The notes beneath the pieces were generated by a model, which worked only from the letters and a program-made list of their open reading frames with translations, had not been told where the DNA came from and did not search any database. Below are positions 26,043 to 42,240 of a DNA stretch of 64,000 nt, one piece after another. A program made the translations under genes and the position numbers. Location: assembly GCA_023023105.1 (NCBI GenBank), contig CP083824.1, positions 186,001 through 250,000 of the forward strand, written 5' to 3'. This DNA is from Enterobacter ludwigii. Its GTDB lineage: Bacteria > Pseudomonadota > Gammaproteobacteria > Enterobacterales > Enterobacteriaceae. Each line of letters starts with the position of its first letter. The stretch's first letter is position 1.

Positions 26043-26993
26043 TTATTTCCGCAAGCGAATCTGGTCGACAGCGTGCTTCTCGCTCTTGGTGAGGATTAAG
26101 CTCGCACGCTCGCGCGTTGGCAGGATGTTCTCTTTCAGGTTCACGTAGTTGATCTCGTTCCACAGCCCTCTTGCCACATTAACCGCTTCTTCTTCAGAAA
26201 GCTGGGCGTAGTGATGGAAATAGGAGTCCGGATCAGTGAATGCCCCCTCACGGAACTTCAGGAAGCGGTTGATATACCAGTTCTGGAGTAAATCTTCCGG
26301 CGCATCGACATAAATAGAGAAATCGACAAAATCGGAGACAAACACATGATGCGGATCGTGAGGATAGTCCATTCCGCTTTGCAGAACGTTCAGCCCTTCC
26401 AGAATCAGGATATCCGGCTGGACCACCGTTTTATCTCCGTCCGGGATGCGATCGTAGATCAGGTGTGAATACACCGGCGCAGTCACGTGAGGCACGCCCG
26501 ATTTCAGGTCAGAAACAAATTTCACCAGACGGTGCATATCATAAGAGAGCGGGAAGCCTTTCTTCTTCATCAGCCCGCGTTCTTTTAGTACTTCGTTTGG
26601 ATGCAGGAAGCCATCGGTGGTGATCAGCTCCACGCTGCGGTGCTCCGGCCAGCGGCTCAGCAGCGCCTGCAGGACACGCGCAGTCGTGCTTTTACCCACG
26701 GCCACGCTACCCGCAATACTAATGATATAAGGAATGCGTTGACCATTCGTCCCGAGGAACTGTTCCAGCACCGCCTGACGGCGCAGGTTGGAACTTATAT
26801 AGAAGTTAAGCAAGCGAGAGAGGGGGAGATATATTTCTGCGACCTCTTCCAGGGACAGGTCTTCGTTTATCCCTTTTAACCGTGCGATTTCACCTTCCGT
26901 CAGCGTCATAGGGACGGAATCACGCAGGGCAGCCCACTGGCTGCGGTTAAAATGAAGATAAGGTGTCATTAACGATTGCTCTTTTTTGCTCAT
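26043..26993 (-). CDS. coaA: pantothenate kinase CoaA
   Basis: Cytoplasmic type I pantothenate kinase, the first and rate-limiting step of coenzyme A synthesis, feedback-inhibited by CoA. 316 aa, the same as E. coli. The P-loop GSVAVGKS is at 95-102 with Lys101, and Arg106, which mediates CoA inhibition, is present in [10 protein letters not shown] at 26993 (MSKKEQ) is chosen over a start 6 bp upstream because it matches the K-12 protein. It is divergent from the thrU tRNA operon, as in K-12. Confidence 0.96.
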   Translation of the reverse strand: MSKKEQSLMTPYLHFNRSQWAALRDSVPMTLTEGEIARLKGINEDLSLEEVAEIYLPLSRLLNFYISSNLRRQAVLEQFLGTNGQRIPYIISIAGSVAVGKSTTARVLQALLSRWPEHRSVELITTDGFLHPNEVLKERGLMKKKGFPLSYDMHRLVKFVSDLKSGVPHVTAPVYSHLIYDRIPDGDKTVVQPDILILEGLNVLQSGMDYPHDPHHVFVSDFVDFSIYVDAPEDLLQNWYINRFLKFREGAFTDPDSYFHHYAQLSEEEAVNVARGLWNEINYVNLKENILPTRERASLILTKSEKHAVDQIRLRK

Positions 26994-27267
26994 AAGCATG
27001 CTTCAGTGAGCCAGCACAATACTGCCGGATCATGGCTCATCACACAGTTAATTTTGGACAATGGGCAGGAGGTTAACACCAGATGACAGGAATAATAAGA
27101 AAAAAGATGGAAAGCGCTGCGTTACGCGTAAGCCGTCACGCTACGGTGTATACCGTGCAAATCAGCGTGATATGTTGAATATTTGACCTCGAATGACTAC
27201 TTTTACAGCGTTCAGCACGCTGTTCGCATAAAATGTGAGCGAAAGAACGTTTTATGCAAATTTTTAG
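26994..27267. promoter_or_regulatory. coaA / tRNA operon intergenic region
   Basis: A stretch with no gene between coaA and the tRNA operon promoter. It must contain the coaA promoter (minus strand) and, toward the right end, AT-rich upstream DNA (27241-27267) that could act as an UP element or Fis-binding region. I see no ORF or repeat worth calling. Confidence 0.5.
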
Positions 27268-27296
27268 TTGCATGACTGCGCAGGTATCCATAGAAT
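27268..27296 (+). promoter_or_regulatory. promoter of the thrU-tyrU-glyT-thrT-tufB operon
   Basis: TTGCAT (27268-27273), 17-bp spacer, TAGAAT (27291-27296), followed by a GCGCGC discriminator typical of stringently controlled stable-RNA promoters. AT-rich DNA lies upstream. Confidence 0.8.
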
Positions 27297-27310
27297 GCGC
27301 GCTACTTGAT

Positions 27311-27386
<76 letters not shown>

Positions 27387-27394
27387 TCAAGTCC

Positions 27395-27479
<85 letters not shown>

Positions 27480-27504
27480 CTTTCTGGCAGCGTTAATGCC
27501 GCCG

Positions 27505-27561
27505 GAGCTGGTTGGAAAAATTAACCAGCTCAAACTTAAAAAGAGAGAAATCTCTTTTTTT
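27505..27561 (+). other. two hairpins in the tyrU-glyT spacer
   Basis: Hairpin 1: GAGCTGGTT / AACCAGCTC, 9 bp with a 9-nt loop (27505-27531). Hairpin 2: AGAGA-GAAA-TCTCT followed by a run of T (27542-27561), which resembles an intrinsic terminator inside the operon. It could partly terminate transcription or mark a processing point before glyT. Confidence 0.5.
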
Positions 27562-27596
27562 GTTACAGAAAGAACTGGGTAGCCGAGTTTCAGGAT

Positions 27597-27671
<75 letters not shown>

Positions 27672-27677
27672 ATACGT

Positions 27678-27753
27678 GCTGATATGGCTCAGTTGGTAGA
27701 GCGCACCCTTGGTAAGGGTGAGGTCCCCAGTTCGACTCTGGGTATCAGCACCA
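27678..27753 (+). tRNA. thrT: tRNA-Thr (anticodon GGU)
   Basis: 76 nt, GCTGATA to TATCAGC-A-CCA, anticodon loop TTGGTAA (GGT). Last tRNA before tufB, about 118 bp upstream of its start codon. Confidence 0.96.
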
Positions 27754-27835
27754 CTTCACTTCTCCTTCCCGTTTCTCTCTGTTTCAATTTTACTGTATTC
27801 AACAATTCAGGCATTTCGCCTGGTTGATGTGGTGA

Positions 27836-29056
<1,221 letters not shown>

Positions 29057-29086
29057 TTGCTGATAACATTTGACGCAATGCGCAAT

Positions 29087-29113
29087 AAAAGGGCATCATT
29101 TGATGCCCTTTTT
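29087..29113 (+). terminator. terminator of the tRNA-tufB operon
   Basis: Stem AAAAGGGCATCA, loop TTT, stem (T)GATGCCCTTTTT (29087-29113). Confidence 0.9.
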
Positions 29114-29170
29114 GCACGCTTTCACGTCAGAACCTGGCTCATCAGTGATTATTTTTGTCATAATCATTGC

Positions 29171-29199
29171 TGAGACAGGCTCTGCAGAGAGCGTATAAT
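29171..29199 (+). promoter_or_regulatory. candidate promoter of secE-nusG
   Basis: A perfect -10 TATAAT (29194-29199) with a weak -35, TGAGAC (29171-29176), at 17-bp spacing. The leader to secE then runs about 80 nt and includes a near-palindrome CCTCGCGATCGCGGGG (29233-29248). Confidence 0.55.
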
Positions 29200-29285
29200 T
29201 CGAAAAGCGAATTAGCATTTCGATTTGGTTTGCCTCGCGATCGCGGGGTGAAAATGTTTGTAGAATACTTCTGACAGGTTGGTTT

Positions 29286-29669
29286 ATGAGTGCGAATACC
29301 GAAGCTCAAGGGAGCGGGCGCGGCCTGGAAGCGATGAAATGGGTAGTGGTAGCCGTTCTGCTGATCGTAGCGATTGTTGGCAACTACCTTTATCGTGACA
29401 TTATGCTGCCGCTACGTGCGCTTGCAGTGGTAATTCTGATTGCTGCAGCGGGTGGTGTCGCGCTGTTGACGACGAAAGGCAAAGCGACTGTCGCTTTTGC
29501 TCGCGAAGCGCGTACCGAAGTCCGCAAGGTAATTTGGCCGACTCGCCAGGAAACATTGCACACCACGCTGATTGTAGCGGCGGTTACCGCTGTAATGTCA
29601 CTGATCCTGTGGGGACTGGATGGTATTCTGGTTCGCCTGGTATCCTTTATCACTGGCCTGAGGTTCTGA
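29286..29669 (+). CDS. secE: protein translocase subunit SecE
   Basis: Essential inner-membrane subunit of the SecYEG translocon, 127 aa. As in enterobacteria it has three membrane segments (about 19-36, 42-62 and 93-113), with the conserved cytoplasmic amphipathic part ([18 protein letters not shown]) before the last one. ATG at 29286. The stop is one base from the nusG ATG (TGAGATG), so the pair is translationally coupled. Confidence 0.97.
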   Translation: MSANTEAQGSGRGLEAMKWVVVAVLLIVAIVGNYLYRDIMLPLRALAVVILIAAAGGVALLTTKGKATVAFAREARTEVRKVIWPTRQETLHTTLIVAAVTAVMSLILWGLDGILVRLVSFITGLRF

Positions 29670-29670
29670 G

Positions 29671-30216
29671 ATGTCTGAAGCCCCTAAAAAGCGCTGGTAC
29701 GTCGTTCAGGCGTTTTCCGGTTTTGAAGGCCGCGTAGCAACGTCGCTGCGTGAGCATATCAAATTACACAACATGGAAGAGTTATTTGGCGAAGTTATGG
29801 TTCCGACCGAAGAAGTGGTCGAGATCCGTGGCGGCCAACGTCGCAAAAGCGAGCGTAAATTCTTCCCGGGTTACGTGCTGGTTCAGATGGTTATGAACGA
29901 CGCGAGCTGGCACCTTGTGCGCAGCGTACCGCGTGTGATGGGCTTTATCGGCGGCACATCTGACCGTCCGGCGCCAATCAGCGACAAAGAAGTTGATGCG
30001 ATTATGAACCGCCTGCAGCAGGTGGGTGATAAGCCGCGTCCGAAAACGCTGTTTGAACCGGGTGAAATGGTTCGTGTTAATGACGGTCCATTTGCTGACT
30101 TTAATGGTGTGGTTGAAGAAGTGGACTACGAGAAGTCCCGCCTGAAAGTCTCTGTTTCTATCTTCGGTCGTGCGACCCCGGTAGAACTGGACTTTGCCCA
30201 GGTCGAAAAAGCCTAA
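29671..30216 (+). CDS. nusG: transcription termination/antitermination factor NusG
   Basis: Universal RNA polymerase elongation factor, 181 aa, equal to E. coli NusG. The N-terminal NGN domain ([14 protein letters not shown]) binds RNA polymerase. The C-terminal KOW domain ([20 protein letters not shown], about 130-150) binds Rho or S10. ATG at 29671 directly follows secE. It also acts in the rRNA antitermination complex relevant to the rrn operon in this window. Confidence 0.97.
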   Translation: MSEAPKKRWYVVQAFSGFEGRVATSLREHIKLHNMEELFGEVMVPTEEVVEIRGGQRRKSERKFFPGYVLVQMVMNDASWHLVRSVPRVMGFIGGTSDRPAPISDKEVDAIMNRLQQVGDKPRPKTLFEPGEMVRVNDGPFADFNGVVEEVDYEKSRLKVSVSIFGRATPVELDFAQVEKA

Positions 30217-30246
30217 GCAGCGATCAAAAAAGCGACGATTTAATCG

Positions 30247-30275
30247 TTGCACAGGGCGCGAGATTGGAATACAAT
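30247..30275 (+). promoter_or_regulatory. P-L11 promoter of rplKA
   Basis: TTGCAC (30247-30252), 17-bp spacer, TACAAT (30270-30275). It drives the rplK-rplA mRNA; the leader of about 90 nt should carry the L1 translational operator known in E. coli. Confidence 0.85.
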
Positions 30276-30342
30276 TTCGCGCCTTTTGTTTTTATGGGCA
30301 ACGGCCCGTAAAACGAATTTTATTCACGGGGAGCCTCGCTGA

Positions 30343-31509
<1,167 letters not shown>

Positions 31510-31513
31510 TGCC

Positions 31514-31542
31514 TTTACGTGGGCGGTGATTTTGTCTACAAT
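31514..31542 (+). promoter_or_regulatory. P-L10 promoter (rplJL-rpoBC)
   Basis: TTTACG (31514-31519), 17-bp spacer, TACAAT (31537-31542). This is the main promoter of the rplJL-rpoBC transcript, directly behind the rplA stop. Confidence 0.8.
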
Positions 31543-31549
31543 CTTACCC

Positions 31550-31800
31550 CCACGTTTGCTAACGAAAGTTAGCGGCTAAAAGATTTGTTCGTTGGAGCCT
31601 GGCCTATCCAGGCCTCCGTCGAAGACCGCAGGTGTTTCGTAAGAGACTTAATCCCCTGCGTAGACGGTGACAGAACGCTAAGATTATTTTTTGAATACTC
31701 TGGCTTGTTTCTGCTCACCGTATTTAGACGCTCTTCCCGTTGGGTCGAGTGAAGTGAGTTCCGGAACATGAGTTCCGGCAAACATCCAGGAGCAAAGCTA
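31550..31800 (+). promoter_or_regulatory. L10 leader (autoregulatory rplJ 5' UTR)
   Basis: A leader of about 250 nt without a gene. It has complementary segments such as GGAGCCTGGCCTATCCAGGCCTCC (31593-31616) and is the site where the L10-L7/L12 complex represses rplJ translation in E. coli (the L10 leader RNA family). A Shine-Dalgarno AGGAGC lies just before ATG 31801. Confidence 0.8.
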
Positions 31801-32298
31801 ATGGCTTTAAATCTTCAAGACAAACAAGCGATTGTTGCTGAAGTCAGCGAAGTAGCCAAAGGCGCGCTGTCTGCAGTAGTTGCGGATTCCCGTGGCGTTA
31901 CTGTAGACAAAATGACTGAACTGCGTAAAGCAGGTCGTGAAGCTGGCGTATACATGCGTGTTGTTCGTAACACCCTGCTGCGTCGCGTAGTTGAAGGTAC
32001 TCCATTCGAGTGCCTGAAAGACACGTTTGTTGGTCCGACCCTGATTGCATACTCTATGGAACACCCGGGCGCTGCTGCTCGTCTGTTCAAAGAGTTCGCG
32101 AAAGCGAATGCAAAATTTGAGGTCAAAGCTGCAGCCTTTGAAGGTGAGTTGATCCCGGCATCGCAAATCGATCGCCTGGCAACCCTGCCGACCTACGAAG
32201 AAGCAATTGCACGCCTGATGGCAACCATGAAAGAAGCTTCGGCTGGCAAACTGGTTCGCACTCTGGCTGCTGTTCGCGATGCGAAAGAAGCTGCTTAA
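31801..32298 (+). CDS. rplJ: 50S ribosomal protein L10
   Basis: L10 (165 aa), base of the L7/L12 stalk. The start [20 protein letters not shown] matches E. coli L10. The C-terminal helix that binds L7/L12 dimers is present. ATG at 31801 is chosen over an in-frame start at 31768 because AGGAGC is 7 nt upstream and the extension is not part of the family. Its synthesis is expected to be controlled by the leader above. Confidence 0.98.
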   Translation: MALNLQDKQAIVAEVSEVAKGALSAVVADSRGVTVDKMTELRKAGREAGVYMRVVRNTLLRRVVEGTPFECLKDTFVGPTLIAYSMEHPGAAARLFKEFAKANAKFEVKAAAFEGELIPASQIDRLATLPTYEEAIARLMATMKEASAGKLVRTLAAVRDAKEAA

Positions 32299-32364
32299 TC
32301 GCAGTTGTCTTTATAAAGCATTTGCTTACGTATAAACTTATTCTGATTTTCAGGAACAATTTAA

Positions 32365-32733
<369 letters not shown>

Positions 32734-33052
32734 GCCAACTTTTCTGGTTGCAGCCTAAGTAATTAGGCTGATGGCTGGTGACTTTTTAGTCACCAGCCTT
32801 TTTGCGCTGTAAGGCATCAGTAGCATTTCACACTGTTTGACTGCTGGTTGTCCTGACAATGCTTGTTTCTATCGACGACTTAATATATTGCGACAGGGTG
32901 CTCGCTCTGTGTAAATCGCAACGAAATGGTTTAAGCGTGATAGCAACAGGTATTGCGGAAAGTATTCGATTTTCCGGTCCACAAAATGGTGTTGCACAAA
33001 CTGTCCCTTCGTCGGACAGATGGGTCGACTTGTCAGCGAGCTGAGGAACCCT
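32734..33052 (+). promoter_or_regulatory. rplL-rpoB intergenic attenuator region
   Basis: 319 bp without a gene. The attenuator is a perfect 11-bp stem, GGCTGGTGACT / AGTCACCAGCC (32773-32798), followed by TTTTT. In E. coli this partial terminator lowers rpoBC transcription to about a fifth of the ribosomal genes, and an RNase III site lies downstream. The remaining sequence up to the rpoB Shine-Dalgarno (GAGGAA) shows no ORF I would support. Confidence 0.88.
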
Positions 33053-36000
33053 ATGGTTTACTCCTATACCGAGAAAAAACGTATTCGTAAGGATTTTGGT
33101 AAACGTCCACAAGTTCTGGACATTCCATATCTCCTTTCTATCCAGCTTGACTCGTTCCAGAAGTTTATCGAGCAAGATCCTGAAGGGCAGTACGGTCTGG
33201 AAGCAGCCTTCCGTTCCGTGTTCCCGATTCAGAGCTACAGCGGTAATTCCGAGCTGCAGTACGTCAGCTATCGCCTTGGCGAGCCGGTGTTTGACGTTCA
33301 GGAATGTCAGATCCGTGGCGTGACCTATTCCGCACCGCTGCGCGTAAAACTGCGTCTGGTGATCTATGAGCGCGAAGCGCCAGAAGGCACCGTAAAAGAC
33401 ATTAAAGAACAAGAAGTCTACATGGGTGAAATTCCACTCATGACAGACAACGGTACTTTCGTCATCAACGGTACTGAGCGTGTTATCGTTTCCCAGCTGC
33501 ATCGTAGCCCGGGCGTCTTCTTCGACAGCGATAAAGGTAAAACACACTCTTCCGGTAAAGTACTGTATAACGCGCGCATCATTCCTTACCGTGGTTCATG
33601 GCTGGACTTCGAGTTCGATCCAAAAGACAACCTGTTTGTCCGTATCGACCGTCGTCGTAAACTGCCTGCAACCATCATTCTGCGTGCGCTGCAATATACC
33701 ACTGAGCAGATCCTGGACCTGTTCTTTGAGAAAGTGATCTTTGAAATCCGCGACAACAAGCTGCAGATGGAGCTGGTGCCGGAACGTCTGCGTGGTGAGA
33801 CCGCGTCGTTCGACATCGAAGCCGACGGCAAAGTGTATGTGGAAAAAGGTCGCCGTATCACCGCGCGCCACATCCGCCAGCTGGAAAAAGATGATATCAA
33901 ACACATCGAAGTTCCAGTTGAATACATTGCAGGAAAAGTAGCCGCGAAAGATTACGTTGATGAATCAACTGGCGAGCTGATCTGCCCGGCGAACATGGAG
34001 CTGAGCCTGGATCTGCTGGCTAAGCTGAGCCAGTCTGGCCACAAACGTATCGAAACGCTGTTCACCAACGATCTGGACCATGGTCCATACATCTCTGAGA
34101 CTATCCGCGTCGACCCAACGACCGATCGTCTGAGTGCGCTGGTTGAAATCTACCGCATGATGCGTCCTGGTGAGCCACCAACTCGCGAAGCGGCTGAAAG
34201 CCTGTTCGAGAACCTGTTCTTCTCCGAAGACCGCTACGATCTGTCCGCGGTTGGTCGTATGAAGTTCAACCGTTCTCTGCTGCGTGATGAGATCGAAGGT
34301 TCCGGTATCCTGAGCAAAGACGACATCATCGAAGTGATGAAGAAGCTCATCGATATCCGTAACGGTAAAGGCGAAGTGGATGATATCGACCACCTCGGCA
34401 ACCGTCGTATCCGTTCCGTTGGCGAAATGGCGGAAAACCAGTTCCGCGTTGGCCTGGTACGTGTAGAGCGTGCGGTGAAAGAGCGTCTGTCTCTGGGCGA
34501 TCTGGATACCCTGATGCCTCAGGATATGATCAACGCCAAGCCGATCTCTGCAGCAGTGAAAGAGTTCTTCGGTTCCAGCCAGCTGTCTCAGTTCATGGAC
34601 CAGAACAACCCGCTGTCTGAGATCACGCACAAGCGTCGTATCTCTGCACTCGGCCCAGGCGGTCTGACCCGTGAACGCGCAGGCTTCGAAGTTCGAGACG
34701 TACACCCGACTCACTATGGTCGCGTATGTCCAATCGAAACGCCTGAAGGTCCAAACATCGGTCTGATCAACTCCCTGTCCGTGTACGCACAGACAAACGA
34801 ATACGGTTTCCTCGAGACCCCGTATCGTAAAGTGACCGACGGTGTTGTAACCGACGAGATTCATTACCTGTCTGCTATCGAAGAAGGTAACTACGTTATC
34901 GCTCAGGCGAACTCCAACCTGGATGACGAAGGCCACTTTGTAGAAGATCTGGTTACCTGCCGTAGCAAAGGCGAATCCAGCTTGTTCAGCCGCGACCAGG
35001 TTGACTACATGGACGTATCCACCCAACAGGTGGTATCCGTCGGTGCGTCCCTGATCCCGTTCCTGGAACACGATGACGCCAACCGTGCATTGATGGGTGC
35101 GAACATGCAACGTCAGGCCGTTCCGACTCTGCGCGCTGATAAGCCGCTGGTTGGTACCGGTATGGAACGTGCTGTTGCCGTTGACTCCGGTGTTACTGCA
35201 GTTGCTAAACGTGGCGGTACTGTTCAGTACGTGGATGCCTCTCGTATCGTTATCAAAGTTAACGAAGACGAGATGTACCCGGGTGAAGCAGGTATCGACA
35301 TTTATAACCTGACCAAATACACCCGTTCTAACCAGAACACCTGTATCAACCAGATGCCTTGCGTATCTCTGGGTGAGCCAGTTGAGCGCGGCGACGTGCT
35401 GGCAGACGGTCCGTCCACCGACCTCGGTGAACTGGCGCTCGGTCAGAACATGCGCGTAGCGTTCATGCCGTGGAACGGTTACAACTTCGAAGACTCCATC
35501 CTCGTCTCCGAGCGTGTGGTTCAGGAAGATCGTTTCACCACCATCCACATTCAGGAACTGGCATGTGTGTCCCGTGACACCAAGCTGGGGCCAGAAGAGA
35601 TCACCGCTGACATCCCTAACGTGGGTGAAGCTGCGCTCTCTAAACTGGATGAATCCGGTATTGTTTACATCGGTGCGGAAGTGACCGGCGGCGACATTCT
35701 GGTTGGTAAGGTAACGCCGAAAGGTGAAACCCAGCTGACGCCAGAAGAGAAACTGCTGCGTGCAATCTTCGGTGAGAAAGCGTCTGACGTTAAAGACTCT
35801 TCTCTGCGCGTACCAAACGGTGTTTCCGGTACGGTTATCGACGTTCAGGTCTTCACTCGTGATGGCGTTGAAAAAGATAAGCGTGCGCTGGAAATCGAAG
35901 AGATGCAGCTCAAACAGGCTAAGAAAGACCTGTCTGAAGAACTGCAGATCCTCGAAGCAGGTCTGTTCAGCCGTATTTATGCGGTGCTGGTTGCCGGTGG

Positions 36001-37081
36001 CGTTGAAGCTGAGAAGCTCGACAAACTGCCACGCGATCGCTGGCTGGAACTGGGCCTGACCGACGAAGAGAAACAAAATCAGCTGGAACAACTGGCTGAG
36101 CAGTATGACGAACTGAAACACGAGTTCGAGAAAAAACTCGAAGCGAAACGCCGTAAAATCACTCAGGGCGACGATCTGGCACCAGGCGTGCTGAAGATTG
36201 TTAAGGTATATCTGGCTGTTAAACGTCAGATCCAGCCTGGTGATAAGATGGCAGGTCGTCACGGTAACAAGGGTGTTATCTCTAAGATCAACCCGATCGA
36301 AGATATGCCGCACGATGCTAACGGTACGCCGGTAGATATCGTACTGAACCCACTGGGCGTACCGTCTCGTATGAACATCGGTCAGATTCTGGAAACCCAC
36401 CTGGGTATGGCTGCAAAAGGTATTGGCGACAAGATTAACGCCATGCTGAAACAGCAGCAGGAAGTCGCGAAACTGCGCGAGTTCATCCAGCGTGCCTACG
36501 ATCTGGGTACCGATGTGCGTCAGAAAGTCGACCTGAACACCTTCAGCGATGAAGAAGTGCTGCGTCTGGCAGAGAACCTGCGCAAAGGTATGCCAATTGC
36601 AACGCCGGTATTCGACGGTGCAAAAGAAGCTGAAATTAAAGAGCTGCTGCAACTGGGTGGTCTGCCAACGTCTGGTCAGATTACGCTGTTTGACGGCCGT
36701 ACCGGTGAACAGTTCGAGCGTCCGGTAACCGTAGGTTACATGTACATGCTGAAACTGAACCACCTGGTCGACGACAAAATGCACGCTCGTTCTACCGGTT
36801 CTTACAGCCTGGTTACTCAGCAGCCGCTGGGTGGTAAGGCACAGTTCGGTGGTCAGCGCTTCGGGGAGATGGAAGTGTGGGCGCTGGAAGCATACGGCGC
36901 GGCATACACCCTGCAGGAAATGCTCACCGTTAAGTCTGATGACGTGAACGGTCGTACCAAGATGTATAAAAACATCGTGGACGGCAACCATCAGATGGAA
37001 CCGGGCATGCCAGAATCCTTCAACGTACTGTTGAAAGAGATTCGTTCGCTGGGTATCAACATCGAACTGGAAGACGAGTAA
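33053..37081 (+). CDS. rpoB: RNA polymerase beta subunit
   Basis: Beta subunit of RNA polymerase, 1342 aa as in E. coli. ATG at 33053 ([16 protein letters not shown]) is chosen over a GTG-type extension to 33020 because GAGGAA is correctly spaced and the product then equals the family length. The rifampicin-binding cluster I ([20 protein letters not shown] and following [13 protein letters not shown]) is wild-type, so no classical rifampicin-resistance change is visible there. The C-terminal [13 protein letters not shown] and [18 protein letters not shown] segments near the active site are intact. Confidence 0.99.
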   Translation: MVYSYTEKKRIRKDFGKRPQVLDIPYLLSIQLDSFQKFIEQDPEGQYGLEAAFRSVFPIQSYSGNSELQYVSYRLGEPVFDVQECQIRGVTYSAPLRVKLRLVIYEREAPEGTVKDIKEQEVYMGEIPLMTDNGTFVINGTERVIVSQLHRSPGVFFDSDKGKTHSSGKVLYNARIIPYRGSWLDFEFDPKDNLFVRIDRRRKLPATIILRALQYTTEQILDLFFEKVIFEIRDNKLQMELVPERLRGETASFDIEADGKVYVEKGRRITARHIRQLEKDDIKHIEVPVEYIAGKVAAKDYVDESTGELICPANMELSLDLLAKLSQSGHKRIETLFTNDLDHGPYISETIRVDPTTDRLSALVEIYRMMRPGEPPTREAAESLFENLFFSEDRYDLSAVGRMKFNRSLLRDEIEGSGILSKDDIIEVMKKLIDIRNGKGEVDDIDHLGNRRIRSVGEMAENQFRVGLVRVERAVKERLSLGDLDTLMPQDMINAKPISAAVKEFFGSSQLSQFMDQNNPLSEITHKRRISALGPGGLTRERAGFEVRDVHPTHYGRVCPIETPEGPNIGLINSLSVYAQTNEYGFLETPYRKVTDGVVTDEIHYLSAIEEGNYVIAQANSNLDDEGHFVEDLVTCRSKGESSLFSRDQVDYMDVSTQQVVSVGASLIPFLEHDDANRALMGANMQRQAVPTLRADKPLVGTGMERAVAVDSGVTAVAKRGGTVQYVDASRIVIKVNEDEMYPGEAGIDIYNLTKYTRSNQNTCINQMPCVSLGEPVERGDVLADGPSTDLGELALGQNMRVAFMPWNGYNFEDSILVSERVVQEDRFTTIHIQELACVSRDTKLGPEEITADIPNVGEAALSKLDESGIVYIGAEVTGGDILVGKVTPKGETQLTPEEKLLRAIFGEKASDVKDSSLRVPNGVSGTVIDVQVFTRDGVEKDKRALEIEEMQLKQAKKDLSEELQILEAGLFSRIYAVLVAGGVEAEKLDKLPRDRWLELGLTDEEKQNQLEQLAEQYDELKHEFEKKLEAKRRKITQGDDLAPGVLKIVKVYLAVKRQIQPGDKMAGRHGNKGVISKINPIEDMPHDANGTPVDIVLNPLGVPSRMNIGQILETHLGMAAKGIGDKINAMLKQQQEVAKLREFIQRAYDLGTDVRQKVDLNTFSDEEVLRLAENLRKGMPIATPVFDGAKEAEIKELLQLGGLPTSGQITLFDGRTGEQFERPVTVGYMYMLKLNHLVDDKMHARSTGSYSLVTQQPLGGKAQFGGQRFGEMEVWALEAYGAAYTLQEMLTVKSDDVNGRTKMYKNIVDGNHQMEPGMPESFNVLLKEIRSLGINIELEDE

Positions 37082-37157
37082 TTCTCGCTCAAACAGGTCA
37101 CTGGTGCCGGGTTAACCCCCGGCACCAGATTGTGCTAACTCCGACGGGAGCAAATCC

Positions 37158-41381
<4,224 letters not shown>

Positions 41382-41404
41382 TCGTTGATTCAGCTAATAA
41401 AAAA

Positions 41405-41425
41405 CCCGCTTCGGCGGGTTTTTTT
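41405..41425 (+). terminator. terminator of rpoBC
   Basis: CCCGC-TTCG-GCGGG plus seven T, the same hairpin as behind glyS. Confidence 0.92.
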
Positions 41426-41435
41426 ATCTCTTTTT

Positions 41436-41753
41436 TCAGTTAATCAGCGGTAGCCGACGGTACAGCTCTATCATATCGCCCGCCAGGTCCTGAATGACCA
41501 TCGCGTTCATCAGGTGATCCTGAGAATGGACGGTGATCAGGTTAACCGGCAGCTTCCCGGTACCTTCATCAAGACCAATAAGCTGCGTCTGAATCGTGTG
41601 CGCATGCTTCACATATTCGCGCGACTCTTCCATCGCCTTTTCGGCTTCGGCAAAGTCACCTTTACGTGCCATCTGCAACGCCGTAAGGGCAGCACTGCGT
41701 GCCGCACCTGCGTTGACGAGCAGTTCCATGATTGTGGTTTCTAAGTCTTCCAT
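41436..41753 (-). CDS. PTS lactose/cellobiose-family IIA component
   Basis: Cytoplasmic phosphocarrier of the lactose/N,N'-diacetylchitobiose PTS family (105 aa), an all-helical protein. It accepts phosphate from HPr on a histidine and passes it to IIB. The active-site segment is TVHSQDHLM, with His76 in the place of the catalytic His of ChbA; the AGAARSAALTALQMARKGDF segment (15-34) is also typical. Its ATG overlaps the IIB stop by one base (TAATG), so the two are coupled. No IIC permease, glycosidase or phospho-sugar enzyme is adjacent. The substrate is unknown; a regulatory or shared-component role is possible. Confidence 0.85.
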   Translation of the reverse strand: MEDLETTIMELLVNAGAARSAALTALQMARKGDFAEAEKAMEESREYVKHAHTIQTQLIGLDEGTGKLPVNLITVHSQDHLMNAMVIQDLAGDMIELYRRLPLIN

Positions 41754-42061
41754 TATGACTCCAGCAGTTTGAGCGCTTTTTCCAGTACGGCATCGCCTTT
41801 CATCATGCCGTAATCCATCATGTCGATCACCGCGACCTTTTTACCCAGTGGGTCGGCCTGTGCCTGTAGTTTAGCCTGCTCGTATTTAACCTGTGGCCCC
41901 AGTAATACGATGTCGGCCGTCGCGATGTTGTCTTTAAACTCCGCAACCGGAACGGCCTTAATGGTGACTTCAACCCCTTTTTTCTGTGCGGCATCTTTCA
42001 TACGTTGAACCAGCATGCTGGTTGACATTCCCGCTGCACAGCATAAAACGATGTTCTTCAT
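41753..42061 (-). CDS. PTS lactose/cellobiose-family IIB component
   Basis: Cytoplasmic IIB phosphocarrier (102 aa). The active-site loop CCAAGMSTSMLV has Cys8 aligned with the catalytic cysteine of ChbB (CSAGMSTS). The rest follows the IIB-lactose fold, including DIVLLGPQVKYE and VIDMMDYGMMKGD. ATG at 42061. It is the first gene of an IIB-IIA pair lacking IIC, between rpoC and a diguanylate cyclase gene. K-12 has htrC in this interval. The upstream region contains a promoter, a CRP-like site and a LacI-operator-like palindrome. Confidence 0.87.
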   Translation of the reverse strand: MKNIVLCCAAGMSTSMLVQRMKDAAQKKGVEVTIKAVPVAEFKDNIATADIVLLGPQVKYEQAKLQAQADPLGKKVAVIDMMDYGMMKGDAVLEKALKLLES

Positions 42062-42091
42062 AATCAGCCTCGATCTACATGTGTTTATTGA

Positions 42092-42120
42092 TAATTATCC
42101 CGTGCAGAACGCTTCAACAA
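42092..42120 (-). promoter_or_regulatory. candidate promoter of the PTS IIB-IIA pair
   Basis: On the minus strand: TTGTTG (42115-42120), 17-bp spacer, TAATTA (42092-42097). The inferred start near 42085 leaves a short leader of about 24 nt. Confidence 0.5.
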
Positions 42121-42137
42121 CCGCTTTACCGTGATTG

Positions 42138-42153
42138 TGTGTGAGGCATCACA
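42138..42153 (-). promoter_or_regulatory. candidate CRP site upstream of the PTS pair
   Basis: TGTGA-TGCCTC-ACACA on the minus strand, 5-6-5 layout with a perfect first half. Its centre is about 60 bp upstream of the inferred start, the class I position. Confidence 0.5.
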
Positions 42154-42171
42154 AAGAAACCGACGATTTTC

Positions 42172-42185
42172 TGAAACCGGTTACA
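42172..42185 (-). promoter_or_regulatory. LacI-family operator-like palindrome
   Basis: TGAAACCGGTTACA on the plus strand (TGTAACCGGTTTCA on the minus strand) has the central CCGG of LacI-family operators and differs from the Pseudomonas PtxS site at one base. A second GAAACCG half-copy lies at 42156-42162. Confidence 0.4.
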
Positions 42186-42240
42186 ATTTTGCATTGGTGA
42201 GCAGCTTACCCGCCGGAACGGGCAGGCTGAAAGGTGAGGA

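Noticed and set aside
33020-33052. N-terminal extension of rpoB from an earlier start
   Set aside because: The ATG at 33053 has the correct Shine-Dalgarno, and the resulting 1342 aa equals the known length; the extension lies in the intergenic attenuator leader.
33965-36991. Very long minus-strand open frame opposite rpoB
   Set aside because: Strong codon bias in rpoB removes stops on the complementary strand; the product is low-complexity in character and resembles no family.
33100-37081. Possible rifampicin-resistance changes in rpoB
   Set aside because: Cluster I reads as wild type; the few differences from K-12 elsewhere look like ordinary between-genus variation.
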